Part shown: positions 20,770-29,640 of the stretch, piece after piece
Layout: each line of letters opens with the position of its first letter
Position numbering within the stretch: position 1 is the first letter of the stretch
Origin: a virus
Length of the DNA stretch: 64,000 nt
Virus record (IMG/VR): IMGVR_UViG_3300020442_002635
Coordinates: 1-64,000 of that record
Strand: one strand, 5' to 3'
Made by a program: the position numbers and the translations under genes
Notes under the pieces: model-generated
What the model was told of the DNA's origin: nothing
Database searches by the model: none
What the model saw: only the letters and a program-made list of their open reading frames with translations

Positions 20770-22341
20770 TTAGTTTCCTCCTAATGCTAAGATGAGTGGC
20801 GTTACGTTTGCATACAAACTCTTGGTATATGCATTACCAGAAATATCACCGGTGCTTTGGTTAATAGCAACCCCATCACCAATTCTGAAGTTACCTGCTT
20901 GATCTGTGCTGGTATAAACAACCAGGCCACCATTTCTCATATCAATTTCATTTGCCTGGATAGCAACTCCACCAGTAGAAGGTAGAGCATTTGCGATTGT
21001 GACACCAGAACCAATATATTCAAATGAATGCCCTGATGCCAAAATACGACTTTGCTTGAATACTGGTGCTGTAGTTCCAACACCAACTGCATATGGTAGA
21101 TTTTCTGTTATTGTAACAGTTGAAATGCCATTTGTAGGAGTTGTTGCACTTTCAATAGAATAATATTTTGCTATGGTTTCAATAGATAGTGATAATCCAC
21201 TACCACCTCCACCACTGGTAGTGATTCCAGGAGTAGAAGTATATCCTCTACCGTTTGAAACAATATCAACAGAAGTAACAACACCATTAGTAAGTGTTGC
21301 TACTGCCTGAGCAGCAATACCCCAATCAGTTGATGGATCTGCAATGACTAATGTTGGGGCTGAGGTATATCCAGATCCACCATCATTAATTGTTATCTTA
21401 TTAACTTCGTAATACAGATCATCAAAGTACATTGTCTGACCATTATATGGTCTATTTGTTCCTACACCTGCGATCGTAAATGTAGAATTATTTGCTGATG
21501 CTGCTGTAGTGATAATACCAACATATTGCTCAGATCCAACACTCTCAGCAACTAATCCATAGTTGCCAAATGATGAATTTGAGTTAGTTAGATCACATTG
21601 ACCACCAGATCCACAATAGATTGCAACATCATTGCAAATCGTGAATACTGAAACTAACTGAGCATAGCCCTCATTTGTAATTGATATACCAATACCACCT
21701 TGATTGTATTGTGTGTAACTATCAACCACCATACTCTTGAGGTTTCCTGTTGCATGAGCACCATTGATCCTCATTCCAGTGCTATTTTGAATAAAGTTGG
21801 TGCAGTTCTGAACGTATGGTGACTGTGTTATATTTCCTGCGCCTGCTGGATTAAATGCAATCATTGCACCAGTATTTGCAGAACCTACAAAAGAGAGTTC
21901 TGTGATGTAGTTTCCATTAGTTACATGGAAAAGATCATCAGCATTTGATGGAGTAACTGATACTTCTCTTAGATTATCTCCAACAATACTAACTTGAGCA
22001 GGTAAAACAATTGGATTGTCTTCTGTATATGTACCTGCAGATATTTTAATTACTGTTCCTGCTGATGCACTAGCAACTGCTGATTTGATTGTTGCCTTTG
22101 CATCACCTAGTTTTTTACCTGTATTATCATCATTTCCATCTTCTGTCACATATAGTACGTTGGAAACTGTAGATCCAGCACCAAGACTAATAATATCTGT
22201 GGCAATACCTGATCTTTCTCTGCGAGTATAGAGTTCACCATCAGTGGTGTTAAGAGCTAATTCGCCTAAATTAATATTTCCTGTTGTTGGTTTTTTACCA
22301 GCAACAGCTGAGCGTTTAATCTTAATTATAGGATCAGCCAT
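20770..22341 (-). CDS. right-handed beta-helix tail fibre (pectin-lyase-like)
   Basis: 523 residues. N-terminal anchor PIIKIKRSAVAGKKPTTGNI with LGELALNTTDGELYTRR (a phage fibre N-terminal type). Next, about residues 65-300: LYVTEDGNDDNTGKKLGDAK, KATIKSAVASASAGTVIKIS, AGTYTEDNPIVLPAQVSIVG, the opening of parallel beta-helix proteins of the pectin-lyase fold, followed by repeated short strands. A C-terminal VNKITINDGGSGYTSAPTLV unit also appears in the large protein at the right edge (GSGYGIGNTL). No catalytic residues could be identified; it may bind or degrade a polysaccharide. Confidence 0.8.
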   Translation of the reverse strand: MADPIIKIKRSAVAGKKPTTGNINLGELALNTTDGELYTRRERSGIATDIISLGAGSTVSNVLYVTEDGNDDNTGKKLGDAKATIKSAVASASAGTVIKISAGTYTEDNPIVLPAQVSIVGDNLREVSVTPSNADDLFHVTNGNYITELSFVGSANTGAMIAFNPAGAGNITQSPYVQNCTNFIQNSTGMRINGAHATGNLKSMVVDSYTQYNQGGIGISITNEGYAQLVSVFTICNDVAIYCGSGGQCDLTNSNSSFGNYGLVAESVGSEQYVGIITTAASANNSTFTIAGVGTNRPYNGQTMYFDDLYYEVNKITINDGGSGYTSAPTLVIADPSTDWGIAAQAVATLTNGVVTSVDIVSNGRGYTSTPGITTSGGGGSGLSLSIETIAKYYSIESATTPTNGISTVTITENLPYAVGVGTTAPVFKQSRILASGHSFEYIGSGVTIANALPSTGGVAIQANEIDMRNGGLVVYTSTDQAGNFRIGDGVAINQSTGDISGNAYTKSLYANVTPLILALGGN

Positions 22342-22376
22342 TCAATCCTCGCATGGGTGGTATGTACCTTAAAATC

Positions 22377-22390
22377 TAGTATATACTAGA
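22377..22390. repeat. 14-bp perfect palindrome in fibre leader
   Basis: CTAGTATATACTAG between the late promoter at 22402 and the beta-helix fibre ATG at 22341. It reads the same on both strands; possible protein-binding site or short hairpin in the 5' leader. Confidence 0.6.
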
Positions 22391-22401
22391 TGTGTTAGTA
22401 A

Positions 22402-22408
22402 TATTTAT
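22402..22408 (-). promoter_or_regulatory. late promoter
   Basis: Minus strand TGATAAATATTAC: the ATAAATA core directly follows, and overlaps, the TGA stop of the 22408-22611 gene. Confidence 0.75.
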
Positions 22409-22611
22409 CAGGAAAATTCTTCCTCAGTTTTTGAAGATTTGCGTGTTCTAACTTTTGGTTGTGCCTCAAGTTGTTCAATCTTCTTCGACAAAGCTTCAAT
22501 CGTTTGTCTATATTTTAATTCTCTTGCCTCTAGAGCAACGTTTTGATTGATTTGATCAAATAGTTTAGTTTGATAAACTGAAATCAAATTTTTATAATCT
22601 TGTTCATCCAT
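22408..22611 (-). CDS. coiled-coil virion or chaperone protein (67 aa)
   Basis: 67 residues starting MDEQDYKNLISVYQTKLFDQ with heptad repeats (KYRQTIEALSKKIEQLEAQP) and a basic, then acidic tail (VRTRKSSKTEEEFS). Its ATG directly follows the U-tract of the terminator at 22612. The layout resembles small cyanophage coiled-coil proteins near tail genes. Function unknown. Confidence 0.7.
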   Translation of the reverse strand: MDEQDYKNLISVYQTKLFDQINQNVALEARELKYRQTIEALSKKIEQLEAQPKVRTRKSSKTEEEFS

Positions 22612-22638
22612 AAAAAAAGAGGGAGACTTGCTCCCTCT
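22612..22638 (-). terminator. rho-independent terminator abutting a start codon
   Basis: Minus strand AGAGGGAG, loop CAAGT, CTCCCTCT, seven T, then the ATG of the 22408-22611 gene. A perfect 8-bp stem. It stands 22 bases after the stop of the 22661-24013 gene. Confidence 0.88.
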
Positions 22639-22660
22639 ATTTAGATTATGTTAGTTAAGA

Positions 22661-24013
22661 TCAGAATGTACCAGCATCAATGGTGACATTTGTTAGAACA
22701 ATTGATCCACTATCGCAACTAATAACTTCAGTTGCACTTCCAAGACATCCATTGACATATAAAGATGCAACCTCTAATGCACCACTAGTGTTGTTTGTTA
22801 AGACACCAGTTGACTCTGAAACATCTGCAGAAACAACAATTCTAGATGTGCTATCATCCCAGTAAATTGCTGCTTTCTTAGCAGAACCAGAATAATAGTT
22901 AAACAGAACACCAATATCTTTGTTCAGATCAGATCCAGGTGCTGATCCATCAACCATACCAAGATCAAGGAGTTGGTCTTCAATGGTTGTTGTTGCTGTA
23001 TTAACCTGAGTTGTGGATCCATTAACATAAAGGTTTCCACTAACAGTTAAGTTATTGGAAACAGTAACATCATTAGGAAGTCCAATTGTGATAGCCTGAC
23101 CAGAGGCAGAGGTTTCAATTTCGTTAGTGGTTCCAGAAACAGTCAGTGATTGTGATGTATTAACTGTACCAGTTCCAGAGTCACCAGCAGTTCCAAACTC
23201 AACATCAACTGCAGCGACCTGAGTATCAACGTAATCTTTTACTGCAGCAGATGTTGGGAGAGTTGTATCATTATCATTAGAACCAATTCCTTCAGACTCA
23301 GTGACAAGAGTACCGGCAGCAACTTCACTAGCACTAATTGAAACTGCTAAATCAATAGTTCCATCACCATCTTGATAGGTAGCAGTAATACCTGTCTCTG
23401 TATTGGAAGAGAACATTGCACCAGCAATGTCCTGTATTCTCTCTGCGTTTACAGTAACATCACCAGATGTGACAGTAAAGTCTGTACCATCGAAAGATGC
23501 AATACCCTTATTTGTTTCAGTCGCGTCTTCTGCAGCAATCGTGATTGTATTATCACTTACTGTAGTATCAATACCCTCTCCACCAGTAAAGGTGAGAGTT
23601 TCTCCAGTATTGAATGAATCACTTGTTCCACTATCAGCAGCAAGAGTAAAACTTGATGCTGCTGGTTCAGAGAATGAAAGGGCTCCAGAACCATTTGTAG
23701 TTAAGACATGACCATTGGAACCATCAGTTCCAGGCATTGTGAATGTAACAAAACCAGCAAGAGAATCTGGTGACTTAATTGTTACATAATGAGAACCATT
23801 TGAGGTTCCTTCAACTAGATTTACACCACTACCTGTTGAACTTGCTTCTCTAGTCCAATAACGATGTGAACCAAAGAACTTATTACCTGCAGAGGTACTG
23901 TTTAGACCAACATATAGTTCATGTGTGTCTGTAGTAAGGGCGGGTTCACCAGCCTGCAAAGCAGGAAGATTGCTAAAGGCACCCCTCTTAAACTGAATTA
24001 CTGGAGAAGCCAT
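22661..24013 (-). CDS. tail fibre protein (450 aa)
   Basis: 450 residues. N-terminal MASPVIQFKRGAFSNLPALQ, then GEPALTTDTHELYVG, a start typical of phage fibre N-termini (hyaluronidase or tropism-determinant type). The middle is a series of Thr/Ser/Gly-rich beta repeats, and the C-terminus ends LTNVTIDAGTF. The final IDAGTF resembles the LDAGTF and LDGGSF ends of the next two upstream genes. Likely a long distal fibre or a fibre shaft. Its own late promoter lies 29 bases upstream. Confidence 0.78.
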   Translation of the reverse strand: MASPVIQFKRGAFSNLPALQAGEPALTTDTHELYVGLNSTSAGNKFFGSHRYWTREASSTGSGVNLVEGTSNGSHYVTIKSPDSLAGFVTFTMPGTDGSNGHVLTTNGSGALSFSEPAASSFTLAADSGTSDSFNTGETLTFTGGEGIDTTVSDNTITIAAEDATETNKGIASFDGTDFTVTSGDVTVNAERIQDIAGAMFSSNTETGITATYQDGDGTIDLAVSISASEVAAGTLVTESEGIGSNDNDTTLPTSAAVKDYVDTQVAAVDVEFGTAGDSGTGTVNTSQSLTVSGTTNEIETSASGQAITIGLPNDVTVSNNLTVSGNLYVNGSTTQVNTATTTIEDQLLDLGMVDGSAPGSDLNKDIGVLFNYYSGSAKKAAIYWDDSTSRIVVSADVSESTGVLTNNTSGALEVASLYVNGCLGSATEVISCDSGSIVLTNVTIDAGTF

Positions 24014-24041
24014 GCTTATCTATTGATTTTTAAGTTATTAT

Positions 24042-24048
24042 TATTTAT
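24042..24048 (-). promoter_or_regulatory. late promoter
   Basis: Minus strand GTAATAAATAATAATAAC, just after the stop of the 24052-24285 gene and 29 bases before the fibre ATG at 24013. Confidence 0.7.
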
Positions 24049-24051
24049 TAC

Positions 24052-24285
24052 TCAAAAAGTCCCAGCATCTAAACCACTAAAACCCACGTTGTTAATGTCA
24101 ATTTCTTCTTCAACAATATCTACAAATTCCTGAGGTATTGATGTTGCTGCGGCACTTACAATTGAGTCTGCAGTTATAACATCAAATTTATTAGTTGTTG
24201 AATTAAACTTAAGTACGTTTTTGTTATTTACACTACTTAGATTTTGCAAATCTGTATCAGATAAGTCTCTAAATCTAGTTGGCAT
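24052..24285 (-). CDS. small virion protein (77 aa)
   Basis: 77 residues starting MPTRFRDLSDTDLQNLSSVN, then VLKFNSTTNKFDVITADSIV, ending VGFSGLDAGTF. The KFD-ITAD unit matches KFVLITPDEVL in the neighbouring 24285-24608 protein, so the two are diverged tandem duplicates. The LDAGTF end is shared with 22661-24013. Start overlaps the upstream stop by 1 base. Confidence 0.7.
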   Translation of the reverse strand: MPTRFRDLSDTDLQNLSSVNNKNVLKFNSTTNKFDVITADSIVSAAATSIPQEFVDIVEEEIDINNVGFSGLDAGTF

Positions 24286-24608
24286 TAGAACGAGCCTCCA
24301 TCTAGATTATCAATTTGAATCGTGCCTAAATCTAATTCTGTTTCTAATTCAGAAATAAAATCATCAGGTAAATCTTCATCTTCAGATGATGCAGATAAAA
24401 CTTCATCGGGTGTAATTAAAACAAATTTATCTGATGTACTATCATAAGAAACAAGAAGACCATCTTTTGAATCATCTAAAGTTCCAAATGCAACATCACC
24501 CATCTCCCCTATTTGAGAAGGTTGCCTTATAGATCTAACTGGAGGTTTTTCTGGTTGCTTCTTTTGAATTACTTTTGAAACAGACTGTATTTTTTTAACT
24601 ACTGCCAT
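24285..24608 (-). CDS. small virion protein, paralogue of 24052-24285 (107 aa)
   Basis: 107 residues. A basic N-terminal extension (VVKKIQSVSKVIQKKQPEKP) precedes the shared domain (FGTLDDSKDGLLVSYDSTSD, KFVLITPDEVLS) and the IDNLDGGSF end. Structural, linked to the fibre region; no motif for enzymatic activity. Confidence 0.7.
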   Translation of the reverse strand: MAVVKKIQSVSKVIQKKQPEKPPVRSIRQPSQIGEMGDVAFGTLDDSKDGLLVSYDSTSDKFVLITPDEVLSASSEDEDLPDDFISELETELDLGTIQIDNLDGGSF

Positions 24609-24613
24609 AATTC

Positions 24614-24949
24614 TTAAGTGGTAATTCCTGCTCTTACAAAGGCCATTCCCTCAACTAATCTTGATTTTGATCCAGAACCTGATGTCAAAACAACATCATA
24701 ATAATATCTTCCTGGATCTAGATCAGTTGTTTGTGTATCTGTCAAAGAAATAGTAACTTCACCAATTGATGCTGTAATAGAAATTGAGAATGATGTAGAA
24801 GCAGAAGCACCTGAGTGCTTCTTCATTTTCGCAGCAGCACTATATCCAGCAAGGTTGGATGCAGATCCATCTGATTCAGTTGAAACAAATGTTTCAGAAA
24901 AATCTGAACCCTGTGGGATTGATATGTTAATGACTGGATTAACTGCCAT
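24614..24949 (-). CDS. small virion protein (111 aa)
   Basis: 111 residues, beta-rich: INISIPQGSDFSETFVSTES, GYSAAAKMKKHSGASA, FSISITASIGEVTISLTDTQ, LDPGRYYYDVVLTSGSGSKS, RLVEGMAFVR. This resembles the small beta-sandwich N-terminal domain found on phage baseplate-upper-protein-like and fibre proteins. A late promoter is directly upstream (24964). Confidence 0.7.
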   Translation of the reverse strand: MAVNPVINISIPQGSDFSETFVSTESDGSASNLAGYSAAAKMKKHSGASASTSFSISITASIGEVTISLTDTQTTDLDPGRYYYDVVLTSGSGSKSRLVEGMAFVRAGITT

Positions 24950-24963
24950 GATGTCTTTTTAGT

Positions 24964-24970
24964 TATTTAT
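24964..24970 (-). promoter_or_regulatory. late promoter
   Basis: Minus strand GATAAATAACTAAAAAGAC, 15 bases before the ATG at 24949; it overlaps the TGA of the upstream propeller gene. Confidence 0.8.
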
Positions 24971-27429
24971 CACTCATCTTTAAGGTAAGCATTAAACTGC
25001 ATATTACTATTTTGATATGTACTTATACCAACACTTCCAAGTTTCCATTGTGTTCCTGGAATTTGGATTGGTGATGAATATGCAATCTCACTAGTATTAT
25101 TACCAACTTCTCCACCATAAGCACCAAGACCCCACGCCCACAATGTTCCATCAGTCTTCTTAGCACGACTTCCATATCTAGTACATCTAAATTCATTAGT
25201 CCACTGAGTTCCTGAAATTTGAATTGGTGATGAATAATATGCATCATTATTAAGACCCAAAGAACCGTTGGAGTTTATTCCCCATGTCCATAGGTATCCA
25301 TCTCCCTTACTAGCAAGACAATGGTAATTACCTGATGACACATCAGTCCATGTTCCTGGAACTTGTGTTGGTGATGAACGATTTACTACATCATTGAGAC
25401 CCAAACCACCATAAGTTTGATTAATTCCCCATCCCCAAAGAGTTCCATCAGTTTTAAGTGCCATAGCTCTAGAATACCCACCTACTGCATATTTCCATTC
25501 TGTTCCTGAAATTTGATTTGGTGATGACCTAGGAACGCTGGCGCTGCTGTTGGTCCAACCCAGGGCTCCCATGTAATCATATCCCCATGACCACAATGTT
25601 CCATCAGTTTTTGTGCAATACATTGAATCTCTTCCAACAGCCGGTACACCCCATTCTGTTCCTGGAACTTGAGTTGGTGATGAACGACTTATACCTTGAT
25701 CATTAACACCATGTTTACCATTATTATCATTTCCCCATGTCCATAATGTTCCATCAGTCTTTTTGGCTATAGTAGTTCCGTATGTTTTTAATCCACCTTC
25801 CCATTGTGTCCCTGGAACTTGAACTGGTGATGAACGATCTACTCTATCATTTGCACCATATTCTCCATTCTGATTAAGTCCCCATGCCCAAAGAGTTCCA
25901 TCTGTTTTAACTGCTGTTATACATTCCTGCATTATATCAGTATGAATATTTTTCCATTGTGTCCCTGGAACTTGAACTGGTGATGAACGTTTTATTATAT
26001 CACCTTGTCCCAGTTGTCCATATAGATTATCACCCGTCATATACAAACTATATGCTGGACTAGTTAAAGCAACAGTTCCAAAATAATAACTTGAAATACC
26101 AACACTATCGCTGGTTCTCATTGTATCTTGGAATGCATTTGCAGGGAACAGTACATAATAGTTTGTACCACCAATACCAAGATCGGTTGCAGGATTAATT
26201 GTTAAAGTTGCATTGTCAATAGAGATTGTTGAACTAGATCCAACAGTAGCAACATCAAATCTTTCTGATACATTATCTTGAACAACAATTTCCCCAATCA
26301 TTGCAGGGTGAATACTGCACTGATAATAATATGTTCCTGGTGTAACTCCAAAAGTATCCCAGGTTGTGGTTGCTGTTCCTTCTCCTGTTAGTGTGCCTTC
26401 ACTTACACTTGCACCACCATCACTGACCCTAATATACAGTGGGTGATCTCCGTACACACTATTGCTGAATATGAGTGTATCACCAACATTTACTGTAATA
26501 GTTACATTATTTCCACTTACAGCACCACTTCTATCATTTCCTGCTACACCATAGAGACCAGCTCCTGGAGATGTAATTGCCTGGGTGTATGATAATTCTT
26601 CTGTTTGAATCGTAACAATACCAACATTTGCTGAGATTGGTTTTTGAAACGTTAAAACAATATTTGTATCTGCTGCAATTCCAGTTGCACCAATACCAGG
26701 ACTATAGACAAGAGGTTCTAATGCACCACCAATGTTCGTCAGTCCTGATCCATCACCACTAAATGATGTAGCTGTAATGATTCCTGTTGTATTGATACTA
26801 CCTGTGGTTCCAATACCAGCAACGACACCTTCTAAACCCGATCCATCACCATAGAATACTGATGCTGTAACAATACCAGCAGTAATACCATCAGAACTTA
26901 CTGTTGCACCTGATCCAATAGTGACTCTATTTGTAGATCCATTTACTACGATACTACTAGTTCCAATGGTTGCAATACCAGTGATAGTAATGTTACCTGC
27001 AGTATCCCAATTTGGGCCTCCAGATGTTAAGTTGTAACCATATATAGATCCATCATCTACAGATGACATCTGAACTTTACCACCAAATACAAGACCATAG
27101 AAGGTCAATGCTGCATCAGGTGCTGTTGTAAATGTAATATTACTTCCTGATGTTGTATAATCTGTTCCTGCTTCTTGTACAACACCACCAAGACTGATAA
27201 TGACTTGAGCATCACTTACTGGAGTAATAGGATAACTTCCAGAAGTTAATGCAAAGGTTGTATCAGATCCATTAAAGGACCCTGATATATTATCAAGTTC
27301 CTTTATATTTTTTGGATTTTGAGTATTGAAGTTAATCCAAACGGTACCATTCCATTGATACACATTCCCTGATGCAGTATCAACATGAATTTGGTTTACA
27401 CTTGGACTTCCAGGAAATGATAGTGCCAT
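24970..27429 (-). CDS. seven-bladed RCC1-type propeller fibre with nested cupredoxin domain
   Basis: 819 residues. N-terminal anchor of type A (FPGSPSVNQIHVDTASGNVY, QWNGTVWINF; 1-35), a beta domain (to about 120), a GIVTASVFYGDGSGLEG repeat (about 185-235), and an SbsA-like Ig domain (about 238-455). Inside that Ig domain, about residues 305-385 form a cupredoxin-like insert: His329 (GDHPLYI), then YYYQCSIHPAMIGEI with Cys371, His374 and Met377, the type-1 copper ligand order. Residues 460-819 hold seven RCC1 blades (SSP-x-Q-VPGT-x-W ... KTDGTLWAWG ...). RCC1 propellers bind proteins or DNA in cells; here the context says virion adhesin. The last blade lacks its KTDGTLWAWG part and ends in FNAYLKDE, as expected for Velcro closure. 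Confidence 0.85.
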   Translation of the reverse strand: MALSFPGSPSVNQIHVDTASGNVYQWNGTVWINFNTQNPKNIKELDNISGSFNGSDTTFALTSGSYPITPVSDAQVIISLGGVVQEAGTDYTTSGSNITFTTAPDAALTFYGLVFGGKVQMSSVDDGSIYGYNLTSGGPNWDTAGNITITGIATIGTSSIVVNGSTNRVTIGSGATVSSDGITAGIVTASVFYGDGSGLEGVVAGIGTTGSINTTGIITATSFSGDGSGLTNIGGALEPLVYSPGIGATGIAADTNIVLTFQKPISANVGIVTIQTEELSYTQAITSPGAGLYGVAGNDRSGAVSGNNVTITVNVGDTLIFSNSVYGDHPLYIRVSDGGASVSEGTLTGEGTATTTWDTFGVTPGTYYYQCSIHPAMIGEIVVQDNVSERFDVATVGSSSTISIDNATLTINPATDLGIGGTNYYVLFPANAFQDTMRTSDSVGISSYYFGTVALTSPAYSLYMTGDNLYGQLGQGDIIKRSSPVQVPGTQWKNIHTDIMQECITAVKTDGTLWAWGLNQNGEYGANDRVDRSSPVQVPGTQWEGGLKTYGTTIAKKTDGTLWTWGNDNNGKHGVNDQGISRSSPTQVPGTEWGVPAVGRDSMYCTKTDGTLWSWGYDYMGALGWTNSSASVPRSSPNQISGTEWKYAVGGYSRAMALKTDGTLWGWGINQTYGGLGLNDVVNRSSPTQVPGTWTDVSSGNYHCLASKGDGYLWTWGINSNGSLGLNNDAYYSSPIQISGTQWTNEFRCTRYGSRAKKTDGTLWAWGLGAYGGEVGNNTSEIAYSSPIQIPGTQWKLGSVGISTYQNSNMQFNAYLKDE

Positions 27430-27450
27430 TATTGTCTACACTTTTTTAGT

Positions 27451-27457
27451 TATTTAT
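27451..27457 (-). promoter_or_regulatory. late promoter overlapping upstream stop codon
   Basis: Minus strand CCATAAATAACTAAAAAAG: the TAA stop of the 27454-29613 gene lies within ATAAATA. The ATG follows 21 bases later. Confidence 0.82.
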
Positions 27458-29613
27458 GGATAATCCTTCAAGTAGAATGTTGAACCTTCAGCAACTTGTC
27501 CATAAGCCCATTTGGTTCCTGGAACTTGTACTGGTGATGAATACTGCACAGAGCCACTATCATTAAGTCCAAATCTTCCAGGGCTTTGATTACCCCACAT
27601 CCAGAATGTTCCATCAGTCTTAGTTGCACAATAGAAATAGTTACCACCACTAACCATTTCCCATTGATTTCCTGGAATTTGTACTGGTGATGAATAATAG
27701 TTAACTGTGGTGCTATTTTGAGCAAATCCCCCACTTCCACCATTTCCACCTAGAGCCCATAGTGTTCCATCTGTTTTAATTGCAAAAGTAACTTGACCAG
27801 CACTAGTAAACTTCCATTCACCTGGGATTTGGTGTGGTGATGAACGTCTTACTAGATCATTTATACCACATTCTCCATGATCATTATATCCCCATGCCCA
27901 CAGACTGTTATCTTCTTTTATGGCCATCATTGGTCTTTGTTTATGAGATTGACCATTTTTACTTGACCATGTTCCTGGAATTTGAATTGGTGAGGAATAA
28001 GATATTGTAGTGTTTTGGCCAAGATTACCGTAACCATTATCTCCCCATACCCACATTGTTCCATCTGTTTTGAAAGCATATGACATTCGATCGCCTTCAT
28101 TACATTCCTGAACTCCAGAAAGTTTCCATTGGGTTCCTTGAATTTGAACTGGTGATTGGTAATCAGTGGTGTTATTTAATCCAAGATTACCATATCCATT
28201 CTCACCCCAACCCCATAGTGTTCCGTCAGTTTTGGTTGCCAATGCATACCTGCTTGTGGCACCACCCATGAAAATATCATTCCATTGGGTTCCTTGAATT
28301 TGAGTTGGTGATGAGCGATGTTCATTATTAGATAATCCTAATATACCACCATTAGCTTGCCCCCATGCCCACAGTGTTCCATCAGTCTTAGTTCCAAGTG
28401 CCGAATTCCTTTGATTAGTGACGTATCGCCATGAATTCCCTGAAATCTGGGCTGGTGATGAATAAGATATTCCTTGATTGTTTTGGCCAAGAACTCCACT
28501 ACTACCAGAACCTGATGCAAAAAGTTGGAAAGTTCCATCAAATGGATCAGTATAAGTTACCCCTTCAGTTTCAAAGGAATAAGTTGAAATTCCTGGAGAT
28601 GATGAAGTATTCAGTATATCTTTGTAAGAACCAGCAGGAACTGCAACATAAATTGATGTAGAGAAACTAAAATTAGAAGCTGGATTAATTGTAATTTGAC
28701 CACCACTGATTGTAATATTATCACTAGTTGCTACATCAAAACTTTCTACTGTTGATCCATCAGCAGCACCTTCTTTGAGTGTGATGGTTCCAGTATTAGC
28801 CTTAACTGGTTTGTTGAAAGTAATAACGATATTTGACGTTGCACCTACTCCTGTTGCAGCAATGCCAGGACTGTATGAAATGGCGTGCATTTGTCCGCCA
28901 ATATTTGTAAGTTCTGCTCCAGATCCACTAAATGATGATGCAGTAATGATACCAGATGTATTAACACTATCTGTGGTTCCAATTCCACTGGTAACACCAT
29001 CTAAATTAGATCCATCACCATAGAATGTTGTTGCAGTAACGATACCAGATCCACCAATTACAATACCACTTGCATTTATTGTGGCTCCTGTTCCTACTCT
29101 TATCTCATTTGATGGACCATCAATAACAACACTACTTGATCCAACAGTAACAATACCAGCAACAGTTACATCTCCTCCAACGTTCCATATAGGACCACCA
29201 GTACTAAGTGAGGATGTAGTAATTGATCCTGCAGCAACACTATTCATGGATACTGATGATCCATAGAACATACCTTGGAAAGTCAGACCTGCATCTGGTG
29301 CAGTTGTAAATGTTATCTGATCTCCAGAGATTGTAAAGTCATCACCAGCATTTTGTAAGATGCCACCAATAACAATAGTGATTTGATTAACACTTAAAGG
29401 ATAAACCTTTGTTGATCCATTTGCAAATGTTAGTGAAAATGTCGTGGTGGATCCATTAAAAGAACTCGATATATCATCAAATTCTTTTAATGATGTTGTT
29501 TGTGTGGATGCAACAGAAATCCATACAGTTCCATTCCACTGGTAGGTAAAACCTGACGTATTATCAGTGAAGTATTCATTTGTGGCTGGATTGTCTGGAA
29601 AATTAAGAGCCAT
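27454..29613 (-). CDS. seven-bladed RCC1-type propeller fibre (anchor type A)
   Basis: 719 residues: type A anchor (FPDNPATNEYFTDNTSGFTY, QWNGTVWIS), a beta domain, the VTATTFYGDGSNLDGV repeat, an uninterrupted SbsA-like Ig domain (SYSPGIAATG ... FNKPVKANTGTITL ... VPAGSYKDI), and then exactly seven blades. The first blade opens QLFASGSGSSGVLGQN and the C-terminus ends GSTFYLKDYP. Closest relative in the window is 29637-31790, with the same blade order and loops, so the two arose by tandem duplication. Loops between W and KTDGT vary most. Confidence 0.85.
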   Translation of the reverse strand: MALNFPDNPATNEYFTDNTSGFTYQWNGTVWISVASTQTTSLKEFDDISSSFNGSTTTFSLTFANGSTKVYPLSVNQITIVIGGILQNAGDDFTISGDQITFTTAPDAGLTFQGMFYGSSVSMNSVAAGSITTSSLSTGGPIWNVGGDVTVAGIVTVGSSSVVIDGPSNEIRVGTGATINASGIVIGGSGIVTATTFYGDGSNLDGVTSGIGTTDSVNTSGIITASSFSGSGAELTNIGGQMHAISYSPGIAATGVGATSNIVITFNKPVKANTGTITLKEGAADGSTVESFDVATSDNITISGGQITINPASNFSFSTSIYVAVPAGSYKDILNTSSSPGISTYSFETEGVTYTDPFDGTFQLFASGSGSSGVLGQNNQGISYSSPAQISGNSWRYVTNQRNSALGTKTDGTLWAWGQANGGILGLSNNEHRSSPTQIQGTQWNDIFMGGATSRYALATKTDGTLWGWGENGYGNLGLNNTTDYQSPVQIQGTQWKLSGVQECNEGDRMSYAFKTDGTMWVWGDNGYGNLGQNTTISYSSPIQIPGTWSSKNGQSHKQRPMMAIKEDNSLWAWGYNDHGECGINDLVRRSSPHQIPGEWKFTSAGQVTFAIKTDGTLWALGGNGGSGGFAQNSTTVNYYSSPVQIPGNQWEMVSGGNYFYCATKTDGTFWMWGNQSPGRFGLNDSGSVQYSSPVQVPGTKWAYGQVAEGSTFYLKDYP

Positions 29614-29633
29614 TATTCCTACACTTTTTTAGT

Positions 29634-29640
29634 TATTTAT
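29634..29640 (-). promoter_or_regulatory. late promoter overlapping upstream stop codon
   Basis: Minus strand TCATAAATAACTAAAAAAG, sharing the TAA of the 29637-31790 gene; the leader to ATG 29613 is nearly identical to the one at 27451. Confidence 0.82.
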
